Below, one piece after another: positions 48,651-59,487 of a stretch of DNA of 64,000 bases. The stretch's first letter is position 1. Each line of letters begins with the position of its first letter. The stretch is taken from the NCBI RefSeq assembly GCF_014268505.2, contig NZ_JABWQP020000002.1, forward strand, positions 62,001 to 126,000. The letters are read 5' to 3'. Origin of the DNA: Pseudomonas khorasanensis (GTDB lineage Bacteria > Pseudomonadota > Gammaproteobacteria > Pseudomonadales > Pseudomonadaceae). Under the pieces are notes generated by a model. That model worked only from the letters and a program-made list of their open reading frames with translations, was not told where the DNA came from and made no database searches. Position numbers and translations under genes: made by a program.

Positions 48651-48728
48651 TCAGCCCGGCAGTCGTGCACTGACGAGGCACAGGCTGCGGTGCTGGCGAA
48701 GCTGAATGAGGGTGTGAGAGGTTTTCAT
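48651..48728 (-). CDS. Candidate leader peptide of leuA
   Basis: 25 codons starting ATG AAA ACC, translating to [20 protein letters not shown] then ARLPG, with AGGG about nine bases upstream and the stop 89 bases before leuA. Five of 25 codons are leucine (two CTC, one CTT, two CTG), unlike background. It may sense charged tRNA-Leu by attenuation or translational coupling, but the downstream GGCCG ... CGGCC stem is short and has no proper T tract, so the mechanism is open. The reading frame is open further upstream into a REP element, which is not expected to be translated. Confidence 0.5.
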   Translation of the reverse strand: MKTSHTLIQLRQHRSLCLVSARLPG

Positions 48729-48920
48729 GGCTTCAACCCTAACCGCGAGGGAAAAGGATGGCAAGCAGTCGAAAAAAATTGAGAGGAATCCTCGGAAAGC
48801 GGGATTTAGCAGGAATTTATTGCGCTTAAGGCGGTGGAAGTTGTTGATGTTTGCGTAAGGCAAGATTGGGGCGCAATTGAGTTTTTGGAGATTCATTGAG
48901 TATGGCGGTGTTTTATAGGC
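48729..48920. other. Upstream region of leuA, no gene seen
   Basis: AT-rich for this genome and without a convincing frame; likely holds the leuA promoter. Confidence 0.4.
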
Positions 48921-49005
48921 CGCCTTCGCGAGCAGGCTCGCTCCCACACTGGATCTTATTGACATCAAAGATACCCCTGTGGGAGCGAGCCTGCTCGCGA
49001 AGGCG
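48921..49005. repeat. REP doublet, 'GTGGGAGCGAGCCTGCTCGC' type
   Basis: CGCCTTCGCGAGCAGGCTCG and its complement, 85 bases end to end. Confidence 0.9.
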
Positions 49006-49025
49006 CCGGTAGCCCAACCAATGAT

Positions 49026-49847
49026 TCAGGGTTGAAAAGCACCAATGAAAATCGCCGGATCAACCCGCGCATCATTCAGGCTGACGTTCCAGTGCATGTG
49101 CGGCCCGGTCGCTCGCCCGGTGGCGCCCACCTTGCCAACAACTGCACCACGGGCCAGTTGCTGGCCGTTCTTCACATCGATCTTCGACATGTGGCAGAAC
49201 ATGCTGATAAAGCCTTGGCCATGGTCAACGAACACGGTGTTGCCGTTGAAAAAGTAGTTGCCGATCAGAATCACCCTGCCCGCCGCCGGGGTCTTGATCG
49301 GCGTGCCCGCTGGCACCGCGAAATCGAGGCCGGCGTGGGGATTGCGCTCTTCTCCATTGAAGAAGCGGCGCACACCGAACTTGCTCGACAGCGGCCCGTT
49401 GACCGGTTTGTCCAGCAGCAGGTTGCTCGGCGTGTTTGGGCTGAAGCTGCGGTAAGCCGCGATCTGCACCGCCAGTTCGCCCTCGATCCGCTTGAGATTG
49501 TCAGCGTTCGGGTTGACCTGCTGTTTGTTCTTCAAGGTGATGTGTTGCTCGGGGTATTTTTTGCTGCCAACGGTGAATGGCAGATTGCGCCCGGCGCTGC
49601 TGATTTGCTGCGCGCCCGGTCTGACCGTCAATGGCACGCCAACGATCGCCAGCCAGTTGTTCTGCTCCTTTACCACCAGCACCGGTTTGCCCTGATAGGT
49701 CGCCTTTGGTGCTTGCGCGGCGGTGCCCAGGTCAACCACCGCGACGCCGCCCGGCACGGGTTTGTTGAGCAACCGGGTGATGTAGCTGTCGGCGTGGGCG
49801 TTGAAGGTCAGGCACAGCAGAAGCAATGGAGCCAGAAAACGCGGCAT
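49026..49847 (-). CDS. M23-family zinc metallopeptidase, periplasmic
   Basis: 273 residues. Sec signal peptide (MPRFLAPLLLLCLTFNAHA), an N-terminal beta-domain of the Peptidase_M23_N kind, and C-terminal LytM domain with zinc ligands His171 and Asp175 (NPHAGLDFA) and His252 (GPHMHW), plus His219. All catalytic residues present, so it is probably an active peptidoglycan endopeptidase rather than an EnvC-type activator. It starts four bases after the xseA stop, so both are co-transcribed. Confidence 0.92.
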   Translation of the reverse strand: MPRFLAPLLLLCLTFNAHADSYITRLLNKPVPGGVAVVDLGTAAQAPKATYQGKPVLVVKEQNNWLAIVGVPLTVRPGAQQISSAGRNLPFTVGSKKYPEQHITLKNKQQVNPNADNLKRIEGELAVQIAAYRSFSPNTPSNLLLDKPVNGPLSSKFGVRRFFNGEERNPHAGLDFAVPAGTPIKTPAAGRVILIGNYFFNGNTVFVDHGQGFISMFCHMSKIDVKNGQQLARGAVVGKVGATGRATGPHMHWNVSLNDARVDPAIFIGAFQP

Positions 49848-49850
49848 GGA

Positions 49851-51230
49851 TCAGTCCAGTAAAGAGAGGGTGACGGGCGTGAGGTGATTGTCCTCTACGC
49901 GCACTTGCAGTTCGCCTTCGCCCAGTTTGGCTTTCAGGCGCTGGCCGGTATGGGTCTGCGCAGCATTGCGAACTGCGTGGCCACGTTCGTCGAGCAGAAT
50001 GCTGTAACCGCGACCGAGGGTCGCCAGTGGACTGACCACATGCAGGGTCTGCATCTGACTGTGCAATTGTTGACGGCGTTGTTTCAGGCCATCGCGCATC
50101 GCCCGGGGCAGACGTTCAGCGAGGCTTTCAAGGCGCTGACGCAGCATCGCCAGTTGCCGCCCCGGGTGTTGCCCGGCGAGGCGGGTTTCCAGACGAATCA
50201 AGCGCTCGCGACGGGTGTTGAGGCTGCGCTCGAAGGCCCGCCGCATGCGCATGTCCAGATCATCCAGGCGCTGCGCCTGCTGACGCAGACGCTCGCCGGG
50301 ATGCCGCAGCCGTCGCGCCATGCCCTCAAGGCGCAGGCGATCACGCATCAACCGGTCGCGCATACGCATCACCAGCCGCCGATGCAGGCTCTCGACCTGA
50401 CGAATCAAGTGACTGGAATCGGGGGCGAGCAATTCGGCAGCGGCGGAAGGCGTCGGCGCGCGGACGTCGGCGACAAAATCGCTGATCGACACGTCGGTTT
50501 CATGGCCAACGGCGCTGACGATCGGCGTTACGCAGGCATCGACCGCTCGGGCCACGGCTTCTTCGTTGAAGCACCAGAGGTCTTCCAGCGAACCGCCGCC
50601 GCGAGCCAGGATCAGCGCATCGAAGCCACGGGCATCGGCCATTTTCAAGGCGCGAACAATTTGCGCGGTGGCTTCGCGGCCCTGTACGGCGGTTGGAATC
50701 AATGTCAGCTGGATTTGCGTCGCACGGCGGCGAAACACGCTGATGATGTCGCGGATCACTGCACCGGTCGGCGAACTGATGATACCGATGCGCTGCGGGT
50801 GCGCGGGCAAGGGCACTTTGCGTTCGGCACTGAACAGGCCTTCGGCGCTGAGCTTTTCCTTAAGGGCATCGTAAGCCAGGCGCAGCGCGCCATCACCGGC
50901 CGGTTCCACGGTGTCGAGAATCAGTTGATAGTCGCCACGGCCTTCGAACAGCGAAACCTTGCCGCGCACCTTGACCGCCAGACCGTCCTTCAGCGCCTGA
51001 CGCACCCGCGCCGCGTTCTGCCGGAACAGCGCGCAACGCACCTGCGCGCCGCTGTCCTTGAGGGTGAAGTAAACGTGGCCGGACGCCGGGCGCGCGAGGT
51101 TGGAGATTTCGCCCTCGACCCAGATGTTGCTGAACACGTCTTCGAGCAACACCCGCGCGCGGCCGTTGAGCTGGCTGACGGTCAGGACTTCACGGTCCAG
51201 GCCAAGTCTTGCAAAGGGATCTTTAATCAT
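49851..51230 (-). CDS. xseA: Exodeoxyribonuclease VII large subunit
   Basis: 459 residues. N-terminal OB-fold (VSQLNGRARVLLEDVFSNIWVEGEISN), catalytic domain with GRGGGS-like ARGGGSLEDLWCFNEE and the conserved SAVGHETDVSISDFVAD, then a long coiled coil (~residues 280-400). Degrades single-stranded DNA with XseB, which is not in the window. Confidence 0.96.
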   Translation of the reverse strand: MIKDPFARLGLDREVLTVSQLNGRARVLLEDVFSNIWVEGEISNLARPASGHVYFTLKDSGAQVRCALFRQNAARVRQALKDGLAVKVRGKVSLFEGRGDYQLILDTVEPAGDGALRLAYDALKEKLSAEGLFSAERKVPLPAHPQRIGIISSPTGAVIRDIISVFRRRATQIQLTLIPTAVQGREATAQIVRALKMADARGFDALILARGGGSLEDLWCFNEEAVARAVDACVTPIVSAVGHETDVSISDFVADVRAPTPSAAAELLAPDSSHLIRQVESLHRRLVMRMRDRLMRDRLRLEGMARRLRHPGERLRQQAQRLDDLDMRMRRAFERSLNTRRERLIRLETRLAGQHPGRQLAMLRQRLESLAERLPRAMRDGLKQRRQQLHSQMQTLHVVSPLATLGRGYSILLDERGHAVRNAAQTHTGQRLKAKLGEGELQVRVEDNHLTPVTLSLLD

Positions 51231-51286
51231 GGGCCGCAGTTTAAAGGCATTTACCCCTCAATCACCATGACACGACGTAAATCCCC

Positions 51287-51377
51287 ATGTGGGAGCGAGC
51301 CTGCTCGCGAAGGCGTTGGGTCAGCCAACAACTGCTGTGGATGAAAACCGCTTTCGCGAGCAGGCTCGCTCCCACAT
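51287..51377. repeat. REP doublet, 'GTGGGAGCGAGCCTGCTCGC' type, opposite order
   Basis: ATGTGGGAGCGAGCCTGCTC first, then its complement ending CCCACAT: tail-to-tail compared with most copies here. Confidence 0.9.
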
Positions 51378-51452
51378 AGGGTTCATTTGATATCTGGTGG
51401 TGCTCCTCGGTACTGGCTACAGTCTCCCCAGTCTTATAAAGGATGCGGACCG

Positions 51453-52220
51453 ATGAACGTAATGGAGTTGCTGGGGGCGTGGTCGTGGGGCGTCGGCGGG
51501 TGGGCGGCGATCGGGCTGGCGATCGCGCTGGCCTATATCGTGTTTGGCATTGCCGGATTCGGCACGGCGCTGGTGGCGGGGCCGATTCTGATTCTGTTTA
51601 TGCCGCTTTCGAAGATTGTGCCGTTGCTGGTGCTGCTGGATTTCGTCGCGGCGTTCGGCAATCTGCTGCCGTCACGACGGGACGTAGCCAAGCCGGAATT
51701 GCTCAGGCTGCTGCCGTGCATGGCGATCGGTTGCACGTTGGGGGTGATCTTCCTGCTGAACCTGAAATCCGATCTCTTGCTTTTGTTGATGGGGCTGTTT
51801 ATCAGCGCATATGCGGTTTACAGCTTGTGGGTAAAGGCCCGGCCAACACAATTGTCGGCGGCGTGGGCAGTGCCGATGGGCACGGTGGGCGGGATGTTCG
51901 GTGCGTTGTTCGGCAGTGGCGGCTTTCTGTATGCGATCTATTTGAACAGTCGCCTGCCCAAGGAAGCGGCTCGGGCTACACAAAGTGCATTGATCAGTTG
52001 CAGCACCGTGGTGCGTTTGAGCCTGTTCGTCATCGCCGGCGTGTACGCCGAGCTACCCTTGTTGATGCTGGCGCTGTGTCTGCTGCCAGCGATGGCGCTG
52101 GGGTTGTGGGTCGGGCGGCGGCTGACCCTGCGTTTGTCGCGCGAGGCGTTTGTAAGGTTGGTGACCTGGCTGGTGCTGGCGAGCGGGATTGCATTGATCG
52201 TCCGTTATTTCAGCACTTGA
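51453..52220 (+). CDS. TSUP-family (TauE/SafE-like) membrane transporter
   Basis: 255 residues from ATG 51453, AAGGA nine bases ahead. About eight hydrophobic helices, with the TSUP repeat motif IAGFGTALVAGPILILFMPL in the first half and GGMFGALFGSGGFLYAIYL in the second. Family members export sulfite, sulfoacetate or related organic anions; substrate here is unknown. It is a single gene bounded by REP elements. Confidence 0.88.
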   Translation: MNVMELLGAWSWGVGGWAAIGLAIALAYIVFGIAGFGTALVAGPILILFMPLSKIVPLLVLLDFVAAFGNLLPSRRDVAKPELLRLLPCMAIGCTLGVIFLLNLKSDLLLLLMGLFISAYAVYSLWVKARPTQLSAAWAVPMGTVGGMFGALFGSGGFLYAIYLNSRLPKEAARATQSALISCSTVVRLSLFVIAGVYAELPLLMLALCLLPAMALGLWVGRRLTLRLSREAFVRLVTWLVLASGIALIVRYFST

Positions 52221-52261
52221 CCGGATTTTTTCAGGGATTAAGCTGCCGGCCTTCACGGACC

Positions 52262-52327
52262 CTTCGCGAGCAGGCTCGCTCCCACAGGGACTGCATTCTA
52301 ATGTGGGAGCGAGCCTGCTCGCGAAGG
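52262..52327. repeat. REP doublet, 'GTGGGAGCGAGCCTGCTCGC' type
   Basis: CTTCGCGAGCAGGCTCGCTC and its complement across a short AT-rich loop. Confidence 0.9.
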
Positions 52328-52355
52328 CGTCAGCAGCCCCACCGCAGGATTCTCC

Positions 52356-52904
52356 ATGAACTCGCAAAGCATCATCGTCCCGAAAATCTCCACCCTGCCG
52401 GTCCACGAACCCCGGGCGCGGGCGATTGTGCGCTGGCTGGTGCGCAAGAACATCATCGAAGAAGAACTGAGCACCTGCGGGCGCACCGGTAACCGCATGG
52501 CTCATGCGATCGCCGACGGCGCCCGAGCCGTGGTGTTGCACCCCGAGGCGTTGCCGTTCGGCAAGCCGATCAATGGTCTGGAGATCGTCACCAAACGCTG
52601 CATCTACACCCCGGCAAAGGGTTTTCTCGAAGAGGCCGGTTGCGCCGAATGTCGGCGGGAAGTGGGCGAGGCGCTGTTCGAAAGTCTCGAAGACTGGATG
52701 CCGGGCCGCACCGACAATTTCACCTGCCCCGAATGCGGGCATGAAGACGACATCAACGGCTTCCTCTTTTTGCAGGAATGCGCGTTCTCCAACCTGGGCT
52801 TCATCTTCAACAACTGGCTGGAAGCGGGCTTCAAGCAGAGCTTTATCGACGAGTTCGCCGATTGGCTCGATCAACCTGTCTCGTGGGTCAAGGTGGAGCT
52901 GTAG
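52356..52904 (+). CDS. Conserved hypothetical protein with zinc-ribbon-like Cys pairs
   Basis: 182 residues. Four Cys in two CxxC pairs (GCAECRRE near 97-100 and FTCPECGHED near 124-127) suggest a structural zinc site. No transporter or ATPase motif: there is no P-loop, so labels such as 'sugar ABC transporter ATPase' given to similar proteins cannot be right. The N-terminus PRARAIVRWLVRKNIIEEEL looks like a helix pair. Role unknown; conserved position next to guaB is likely in Pseudomonas. Confidence 0.75.
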   Translation: MNSQSIIVPKISTLPVHEPRARAIVRWLVRKNIIEEELSTCGRTGNRMAHAIADGARAVVLHPEALPFGKPINGLEIVTKRCIYTPAKGFLEEAGCAECRREVGEALFESLEDWMPGRTDNFTCPECGHEDDINGFLFLQECAFSNLGFIFNNWLEAGFKQSFIDEFADWLDQPVSWVKVEL

Positions 52905-52931
52905 GGCCGGGGTTTTCCATCTATCAATTAG

Positions 52932-54479
<1,548 letters not shown>

Positions 54480-54504
54480 AGCTTCCAGCAAATCATTAAG
54501 CAAC

Positions 54505-54532
54505 CGGGGCTGTTTTATTCAGCCCCGAGTTG
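54505..54532 (+). terminator. Hairpin between guaB and guaA
   Basis: CGGGGCTG-TTTTATT-CAGCCCCG followed by GTTGTTTC, a weak T tract, so probably a partial terminator or processing site inside the guaBA operon. Confidence 0.6.
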
Positions 54533-54578
54533 TTTCTGAATCACGACTGTTTCTGAATTACTTAGACGAGACTGAATC

Positions 54579-56156
54579 ATGGCCCTCGACATTCACGCTC
54601 ACCGCATCCTGATCCTCGACTTCGGCTCGCAATACACCCAACTGATCGCCCGCCGCGTGCGCGAGATCGGTGTGTACTGCGAACTGCACCCGTTCGACAT
54701 GGACGAAGATGCGATCCGCGAATTCGCGCCCAAAGGCGTCATCCTCGCCGGCGGCCCCGAGTCCGTGCACGAAGCCAACAGCCCGCGCTGCCCGCAGGCT
54801 GTCTTCGATCTGGGCGTTCCGGTCTTCGGTATCTGCTACGGCATGCAAACCATGGCCGAGCAACTGGGCGGCAAGGTTGAAGGTTCCGAACTGCGTGAGT
54901 TCGGTTACGCCCGGGTTGACGTGGTCGGCAAGAGCCGTCTGCTCGACGGCATCGAAGACCACATCGACGCCGACGGCCTGTTCGGCCTCGACGTGTGGAT
55001 GAGCCACGGTGACAAGGTCACCAGGATGCCGGAAGACTTCCACATTCTGGCCAGCACCCCGAGCTGCCCGATCGCCGGCATGTTCAACGACGACCGTGCT
55101 TACTACGGCGTGCAGTTCCATCCGGAAGTGACCCACACCAAGCAGGGCGGTCGCATCCTGTCGCGCTTCGTTCTCGACATCTGCGGCTGTGAAGCCCTGT
55201 GGACGCCGTCGAAGATCGCTGAAGACGCCATCGCCAACATCCGTGCCCAGGTCGGCACCGACAACGTATTGCTGGGCCTGTCCGGCGGCGTCGATTCCTC
55301 GGTGGTTGCGGCATTGCTGCACAAAGCCATCGGCGACCAGTTGACCTGCGTCTTCGTCGACAACGGCCTGCTGCGTCTGCACGAAGGCGAGCAGGTGATG
55401 GCCATGTTCGCCGAGAACATGGGCGTCAAAGTGATTCGCGCCAACGCCGAAGATCAGTTCCTCAATAACCTGGCCGGCGAAGCCGACCCGGAGAAGAAGC
55501 GCAAAATCATCGGTCGCACCTTCATCGACGTATTCGATGCCCAGTCCAACAAACTGGAAAACATCAAATACCTCGCTCAGGGCACCATCTACCCGGACGT
55601 GATCGAGTCGGCTGGCGCGAAAAGCGGCAAGGCCCACGTGATCAAGTCGCACCACAACGTGGGCGGCCTGCCGGAAGAAATGAACCTGAAACTGGTCGAG
55701 CCGTTGCGCGAACTGTTCAAGGACGAAGTCCGTCGTCTGGGTCTGGAACTGGGCCTGCCGTACGACATGGTCTACCGCCACCCGTTCCCGGGCCCGGGCC
55801 TGGGCGTGCGGATCCTCGGTGAAGTGAAAAAGGAATACGCCGACCTGCTGCGTCGTGCCGACCACATCTTCATTGAAGAACTGCGCAAGGCCGACTGGTA
55901 TCACAAAGTCAGCCAGGCGTTCGTGGTGTTCCAGCCAGTGAAATCGGTCGGCGTGGTCGGCGACGGCCGTCGTTACGCCTGGGTCGTGGCCCTGCGCGCC
56001 GTGGAAACCATCGACTTCATGACCGCACGTTGGGCACACCTGCCTTACGAACTGCTGGAAACCGTGTCCGGCCGCATCATCAATGAAATCGAAGGCATTT
56101 CGCGCGTCACCTACGACGTGTCGAGCAAGCCGCCAGCGACGATTGAGTGGGAATGA
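54579..56156 (+). CDS. guaA: GMP synthase (glutamine-hydrolysing)
   Basis: 525 residues. N-terminal class I glutamine amidotransferase with Cys in [12 protein letters not shown] and the His/Glu of [13 protein letters not shown]-pyrophosphatase domain with the PP-loop [10 protein letters not shown] (~231-240); C-terminal dimerisation domain ending PPATIEWE. Converts XMP to GMP. Confidence 0.97.
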   Translation: MALDIHAHRILILDFGSQYTQLIARRVREIGVYCELHPFDMDEDAIREFAPKGVILAGGPESVHEANSPRCPQAVFDLGVPVFGICYGMQTMAEQLGGKVEGSELREFGYARVDVVGKSRLLDGIEDHIDADGLFGLDVWMSHGDKVTRMPEDFHILASTPSCPIAGMFNDDRAYYGVQFHPEVTHTKQGGRILSRFVLDICGCEALWTPSKIAEDAIANIRAQVGTDNVLLGLSGGVDSSVVAALLHKAIGDQLTCVFVDNGLLRLHEGEQVMAMFAENMGVKVIRANAEDQFLNNLAGEADPEKKRKIIGRTFIDVFDAQSNKLENIKYLAQGTIYPDVIESAGAKSGKAHVIKSHHNVGGLPEEMNLKLVEPLRELFKDEVRRLGLELGLPYDMVYRHPFPGPGLGVRILGEVKKEYADLLRRADHIFIEELRKADWYHKVSQAFVVFQPVKSVGVVGDGRRYAWVVALRAVETIDFMTARWAHLPYELLETVSGRIINEIEGISRVTYDVSSKPPATIEWE

Positions 56157-56226
56157 CGCAGGAAGCCGGCTTGTCCGGTTCCCGCTAGGCGCTTGCTTCA
56201 AAGGCGCACACAAAGGCTCATGAAAA

Positions 56227-56258
56227 ATGCCAGTCAGTTTTGCTGACTGGCATTTTTA
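56227..56258 (+). terminator. Terminator after guaA
   Basis: ATGCCAGTCAG-TTTTG-CTGACTGGCAT followed by TTTTAT. Confidence 0.9.
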
Positions 56259-56486
56259 TTTGTGATGCTGAAAGCTCCGAGGCAGAGCTGTTTTCTCAAC
56301 GGTCAGCGAAGACTCCCGTGATCAAAGATATTCGGAACAAATCAGATCCGCCGGGGTGCACACTCAAGTCTCGACAAGACGTGCGGCTTCAGGTCGCCCT
56401 TACTGTTTCGCAATTGCGGGTGTATCGTATTCGCCTTTTTGCGGATCCCTCGGGTTCTGTCGCTGATTCGTGAGGTAGTTGAGTTC
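56259..56486. other. Intergenic region before the multicopper oxidase, no gene seen
   Basis: About 230 bases; a short open frame here (56240-56473) starts inside the guaA terminator and has no family features, so I treat the stretch as the upstream region of the next gene. Confidence 0.45.
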
Positions 56487-57863
56487 ATGTCCTTTACCCG
56501 TCGCCAAATCCTCGGTGGCCTGGCCGGTCTTGTTGTCGTTGGTGTGGGCGCGGGAGGCGCGTCGCGTTACTGGCTGGGCAAGATGGCCGACGCCGAGGCC
56601 GGACACGACTATGAACTGATCGCAGCGCCCCTGGATGTGGAGTTGGTTCCGGGGCACAAGACCCAAGCCTGGGCGTTCGGCCCGTCAGCGCCGGGCACGG
56701 AATTGCGAGTGCGCCAGGGTGAATGGCTGCGGGTACGCTTCATCAACCACTTGCCGGTGCCGACCACCATTCACTGGCACGGCATCCGCTTGCCGCTGGA
56801 AATGGACGGCGTGCCCTACGTGTCGCAACTGCCGGTACTGCCGGGTGAATATTTCGACTACAAATTCCGCGTTCCAGACGCCGGCAGCTACTGGTATCAC
56901 CCGCACGTCAGCAGCAGCGAGGAACTCGGTCGCGGGCTGGTCGGGCCGCTGATCATCGAAGAGCGTGAGCCCACCGGTTTCAAGTACGAGAAGACCCTGA
57001 GCCTGAAGAATTGGCACATTGATGAGCAAGGCCAGTTCGTCGAGTTCAGCATCCCCCGCGAAGCGGCCCGTGGAGGTACAGCAGGCCGCCTTTCGTCTAT
57101 CAATGGCGTGTCGTTGCCGGTGATCGACTTGCCGGCCGGGCAGATCACCCGGGTGCGCTTGCTCAACCTCGATAACACCCTGACCTATCGCATTAACATT
57201 CCTGGCGTCGAAGCGAAGATCTACGCGCTGGATGGCAACCCGGTCGAGCCACGGCCGTTGGGCAAGGAATACTGGCTCGGCCCGGGCATGCGCATTTGCC
57301 TGGCGATCAAGGCACCAGCGGCCGGTGAAGAACTGTCGCTGCGCAACGGCCCGGTGCGACTGGGCACGTTGCGTTCGGTGGCCAACAGCGATGCGCCGAC
57401 CGATTGGCCGAAAGCGTTGCCGGCCAACCCGGTGGCCGAACCGGACCTGGCCAATGCCGAGAAACTCAACTTCAATTTCGAATGGGTCGGCTCGGTGTCC
57501 GTGAATACAGAAAACGGCAAGCCGCCGAGCCTGTGGCAGATCAACGGCAAGGCCTGGGACATCACCGACAAGACTTGTGCCGATCGGCCGATCGCCAGCC
57601 TCAAACTCGGGCAGAGTTACATTTTCGAATTGAAGAACATGACCCAGTATCAGCACCCGATTCACCTGCACGGCATGAGCTTCAAGGTGATTGCGTCGAA
57701 CCGGCACAAAGTCGTTCCATACTTCACCGACACCTATCTGCTGGGCAAGAACGAGCGTGCGCAAGTGGCGTTGGTGGCGGATAACCCCGGGGTGTGGATG
57801 TTCCACTGCCATGTCATCGACCACATGGAAACCGGCCTGATGGCCGCGATCGAGGTGAAGTGA
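56487..57863 (+). CDS. Tat-exported multicopper oxidase
   Basis: 458 residues from ATG 56487. Twin-arginine signal SFTRRQILGGLAGLVVVGVG (RR at 5-6) sends it folded to the periplasm. Copper ligands: HWHG (His96, His98), YHPH (His138, His140), HPIHLHG, and the type 1/trinuclear motif HCHVIDHMETGLM. The missing Met-rich insert and compact size set it apart from classic CueO; it fits the two- or three-domain oxidases often annotated as metallo-oxidoreductases. Stop overlaps tadA start (TGATG). Confidence 0.92.
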   Translation: MSFTRRQILGGLAGLVVVGVGAGGASRYWLGKMADAEAGHDYELIAAPLDVELVPGHKTQAWAFGPSAPGTELRVRQGEWLRVRFINHLPVPTTIHWHGIRLPLEMDGVPYVSQLPVLPGEYFDYKFRVPDAGSYWYHPHVSSSEELGRGLVGPLIIEEREPTGFKYEKTLSLKNWHIDEQGQFVEFSIPREAARGGTAGRLSSINGVSLPVIDLPAGQITRVRLLNLDNTLTYRINIPGVEAKIYALDGNPVEPRPLGKEYWLGPGMRICLAIKAPAAGEELSLRNGPVRLGTLRSVANSDAPTDWPKALPANPVAEPDLANAEKLNFNFEWVGSVSVNTENGKPPSLWQINGKAWDITDKTCADRPIASLKLGQSYIFELKNMTQYQHPIHLHGMSFKVIASNRHKVVPYFTDTYLLGKNERAQVALVADNPGVWMFHCHVIDHMETGLMAAIEVK

Positions 57864-58363
57864 TGCGCCAGATTCGCCCGGCGGCGATCATCGACCGCAG
57901 CTGCGACCGCGATTTCATGCATGAAGCCCTGACCCTCGCCGCAGAGGGCGCTGCGCTTGGCGAAGTACCGGTGGGCGCGGTGCTGGTGCAGGACGGCGCC
58001 ATCATCGGTCGCGGCTTCAATTGCCCGATCAGTACCAGCGACCCAAGCGCCCACGCGGAAATGGTCGCGATCCGCGCGGCGGCGCAGGCGATGGATAACT
58101 ATCGCCTGCCGGGCAGCACGCTGTATGTAACGCTCGAGCCGTGCAGCATGTGCGCCGGGCTGATCGTGCATTCACGGGTGGCGCGGGTGGTGTACGGCGC
58201 GCTGGAACCCAAAGCCGGGATCGTGCAAAGCCAGGGGCAATTTTTTACCCAGGGGTTTTTGAATCACCGGGTGTTGTATGAAGGCGGGGTGCTGGCGGAG
58301 GAGTGCGGCGCGGTGTTGACCGAATTTTTCCGCGCCAGACGCGCCAAAAGCCCCTCACCCTAA
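57863..58363 (+). CDS. tadA: tRNA-specific adenosine deaminase TadA
   Basis: 166 residues from ATG 57863, overlapping the oxidase stop. Converts A34 to inosine in tRNA-Arg(ACG). Zinc site: His64 and catalytic Glu66 in SAHAEMVAIR, Cys94 and Cys97 in EPCSMCAGLI. Translation is probably coupled to the oxidase gene. Confidence 0.95.
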   Translation: MRQIRPAAIIDRSCDRDFMHEALTLAAEGAALGEVPVGAVLVQDGAIIGRGFNCPISTSDPSAHAEMVAIRAAAQAMDNYRLPGSTLYVTLEPCSMCAGLIVHSRVARVVYGALEPKAGIVQSQGQFFTQGFLNHRVLYEGGVLAEECGAVLTEFFRARRAKSPSP

Positions 58364-58499
58364 CCCTCTCCCAGAGGGAGAGGGGACGGACCGAGTTGAA
58401 TGGGTGAAGTCCGCCGACCTGAGACTCCGAGTCGAATGCAAATTTTGAAAAGCTCAGAGATCTGCTCCCTCTCCCTGGGGAGAGGGCTGGGGTGAGGGG
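58351..58499. repeat. Inverted-repeat element, 'CCCTCACCC..CCCTCTCCC' type
   Basis: Left arm CCCCTCACCCTAACCCTCTC at 58351-58385, right arm ending CTGGGGTGAGGGG at 58466-58499, with a unique centre of about 80 bases. Its left end overlaps the last codons of tadA. The element recurs in many Pseudomonas and enteric-group genomes. Confidence 0.8.
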
Positions 58500-58530
58500 T
58501 AGGCTCACCGCGATGTCCGGGGAACTACGC

Positions 58531-59487
58531 TTACTTCTTCGCGACGATCACCGCGCGCATCGGTGCCGGCAGGCCTTCGATCGTTTTGCTGTGATCCTCG
58601 GGATCAAGAAAATCGCTCAACGACTGATACTTCATCCACTCAGTGCCGCGCTGTTCCTCGACCGTCGTGGTGCTGACATCCACGCAACGAATGTCAGTGA
58701 ACCCGGCACGTCGCAACCACAACTCCAGCGCCGGCACCGACGGCAGGAACCAGACGTTGCGCATTTGCGCGTAGCGATCTTCCGGCACCAGCACCTGATG
58801 CTTATCGCCTTCGACCACCAGCGTTTCCAGCACCAGTTCGCCACCCTTGATCAGGCAATCCTTCAGCGCCAGCAAATGCTCGATCGGTGAGCGGCGGTGA
58901 TAGAACACACCCATGGAAAACACCGTGTCGAAGCCTTCCAGATTCGCCGGCAGGTCTTCGAACGGGAACGGCAGGTGCCAGGCGTTCGGCTCGGACAGGT
59001 AACGCTGCACGGCCTGGAACTGGCAGAAGAACAGCCAGTTCGGATCGACGCCGATCACGCTGTCCGCACCGGCGCCGAGCATGCGCCACATGTAGTAGCC
59101 ATTGCCGCAGCCGACATCGAGGATGCGCTTTCCCTGCAAATTCAGGTGCGGCGACACGCGTGACCATTTCCAGTCCGAGCGCCATTCGGTGTCGACGTGC
59201 ACGCCGAACAGGTCGAACGGCCCCTTGCGCCATGGCGACAGGCCCATCAGTGCGGTGCGCATCTGTGCACGAGTCACGTCGTCACAATCGGTGTCGAGTT
59301 TGAGGCCGTTGAGCAGATCGACTTCGCTTGGCTGAATCTTCGGCAGGGCGTCCAGCGCACTTTGCCAGCGCTCCAGATCGCCGTGGCCTTTCTCCATTTT
59401 CTTGTCGAGTTGCGCCTGCAGGGTGTTGGCCCATTCGGCCAGCGGTGTACCGGCCAGACGGCGGGCGAGGGGGGACAGGTCAATCAT
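58531..59487 (-). CDS. cmoB: tRNA U34 carboxymethyltransferase CmoB
   Basis: 318 residues. Uses carboxy-SAM made by CmoA to form cmo5U34 in tRNA. SAM-fold motif [15 protein letters not shown] (~119-133), [12 protein letters not shown], and the CmoB N-terminal domain ([21 protein letters not shown]). ATG overlaps the cmoA stop (ATGA). Confidence 0.96.
   Translation of the reverse strand: MIDLSPLARRLAGTPLAEWANTLQAQLDKKMEKGHGDLERWQSALDALPKIQPSEVDLLNGLKLDTDCDDVTRAQMRTALMGLSPWRKGPFDLFGVHVDTEWRSDWKWSRVSPHLNLQGKRILDVGCGNGYYMWRMLGAGADSVIGVDPNWLFFCQFQAVQRYLSEPNAWHLPFPFEDLPANLEGFDTVFSMGVFYHRRSPIEHLLALKDCLIKGGELVLETLVVEGDKHQVLVPEDRYAQMRNVWFLPSVPALELWLRRAGFTDIRCVDVSTTTVEEQRGTEWMKYQSLSDFLDPEDHSKTIEGLPAPMRAVIVAKK

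Noticed and set aside
46525..48705. 726-codon open frame opposite leuA
   Set aside because: Antisense shadow of the GC-rich leuA gene; composition has no protein-family features and it runs through a REP element and a terminator.
48651..48968. 105-codon version of the leuA leader frame
   Set aside because: The upstream 80 codons run through a REP arm; only the last 25 codons have a ribosome site and leader-like composition.
56240..56473. 77-codon open frame after guaA
   Set aside because: Begins inside the guaA terminator stem, no ribosome site, no family signal.
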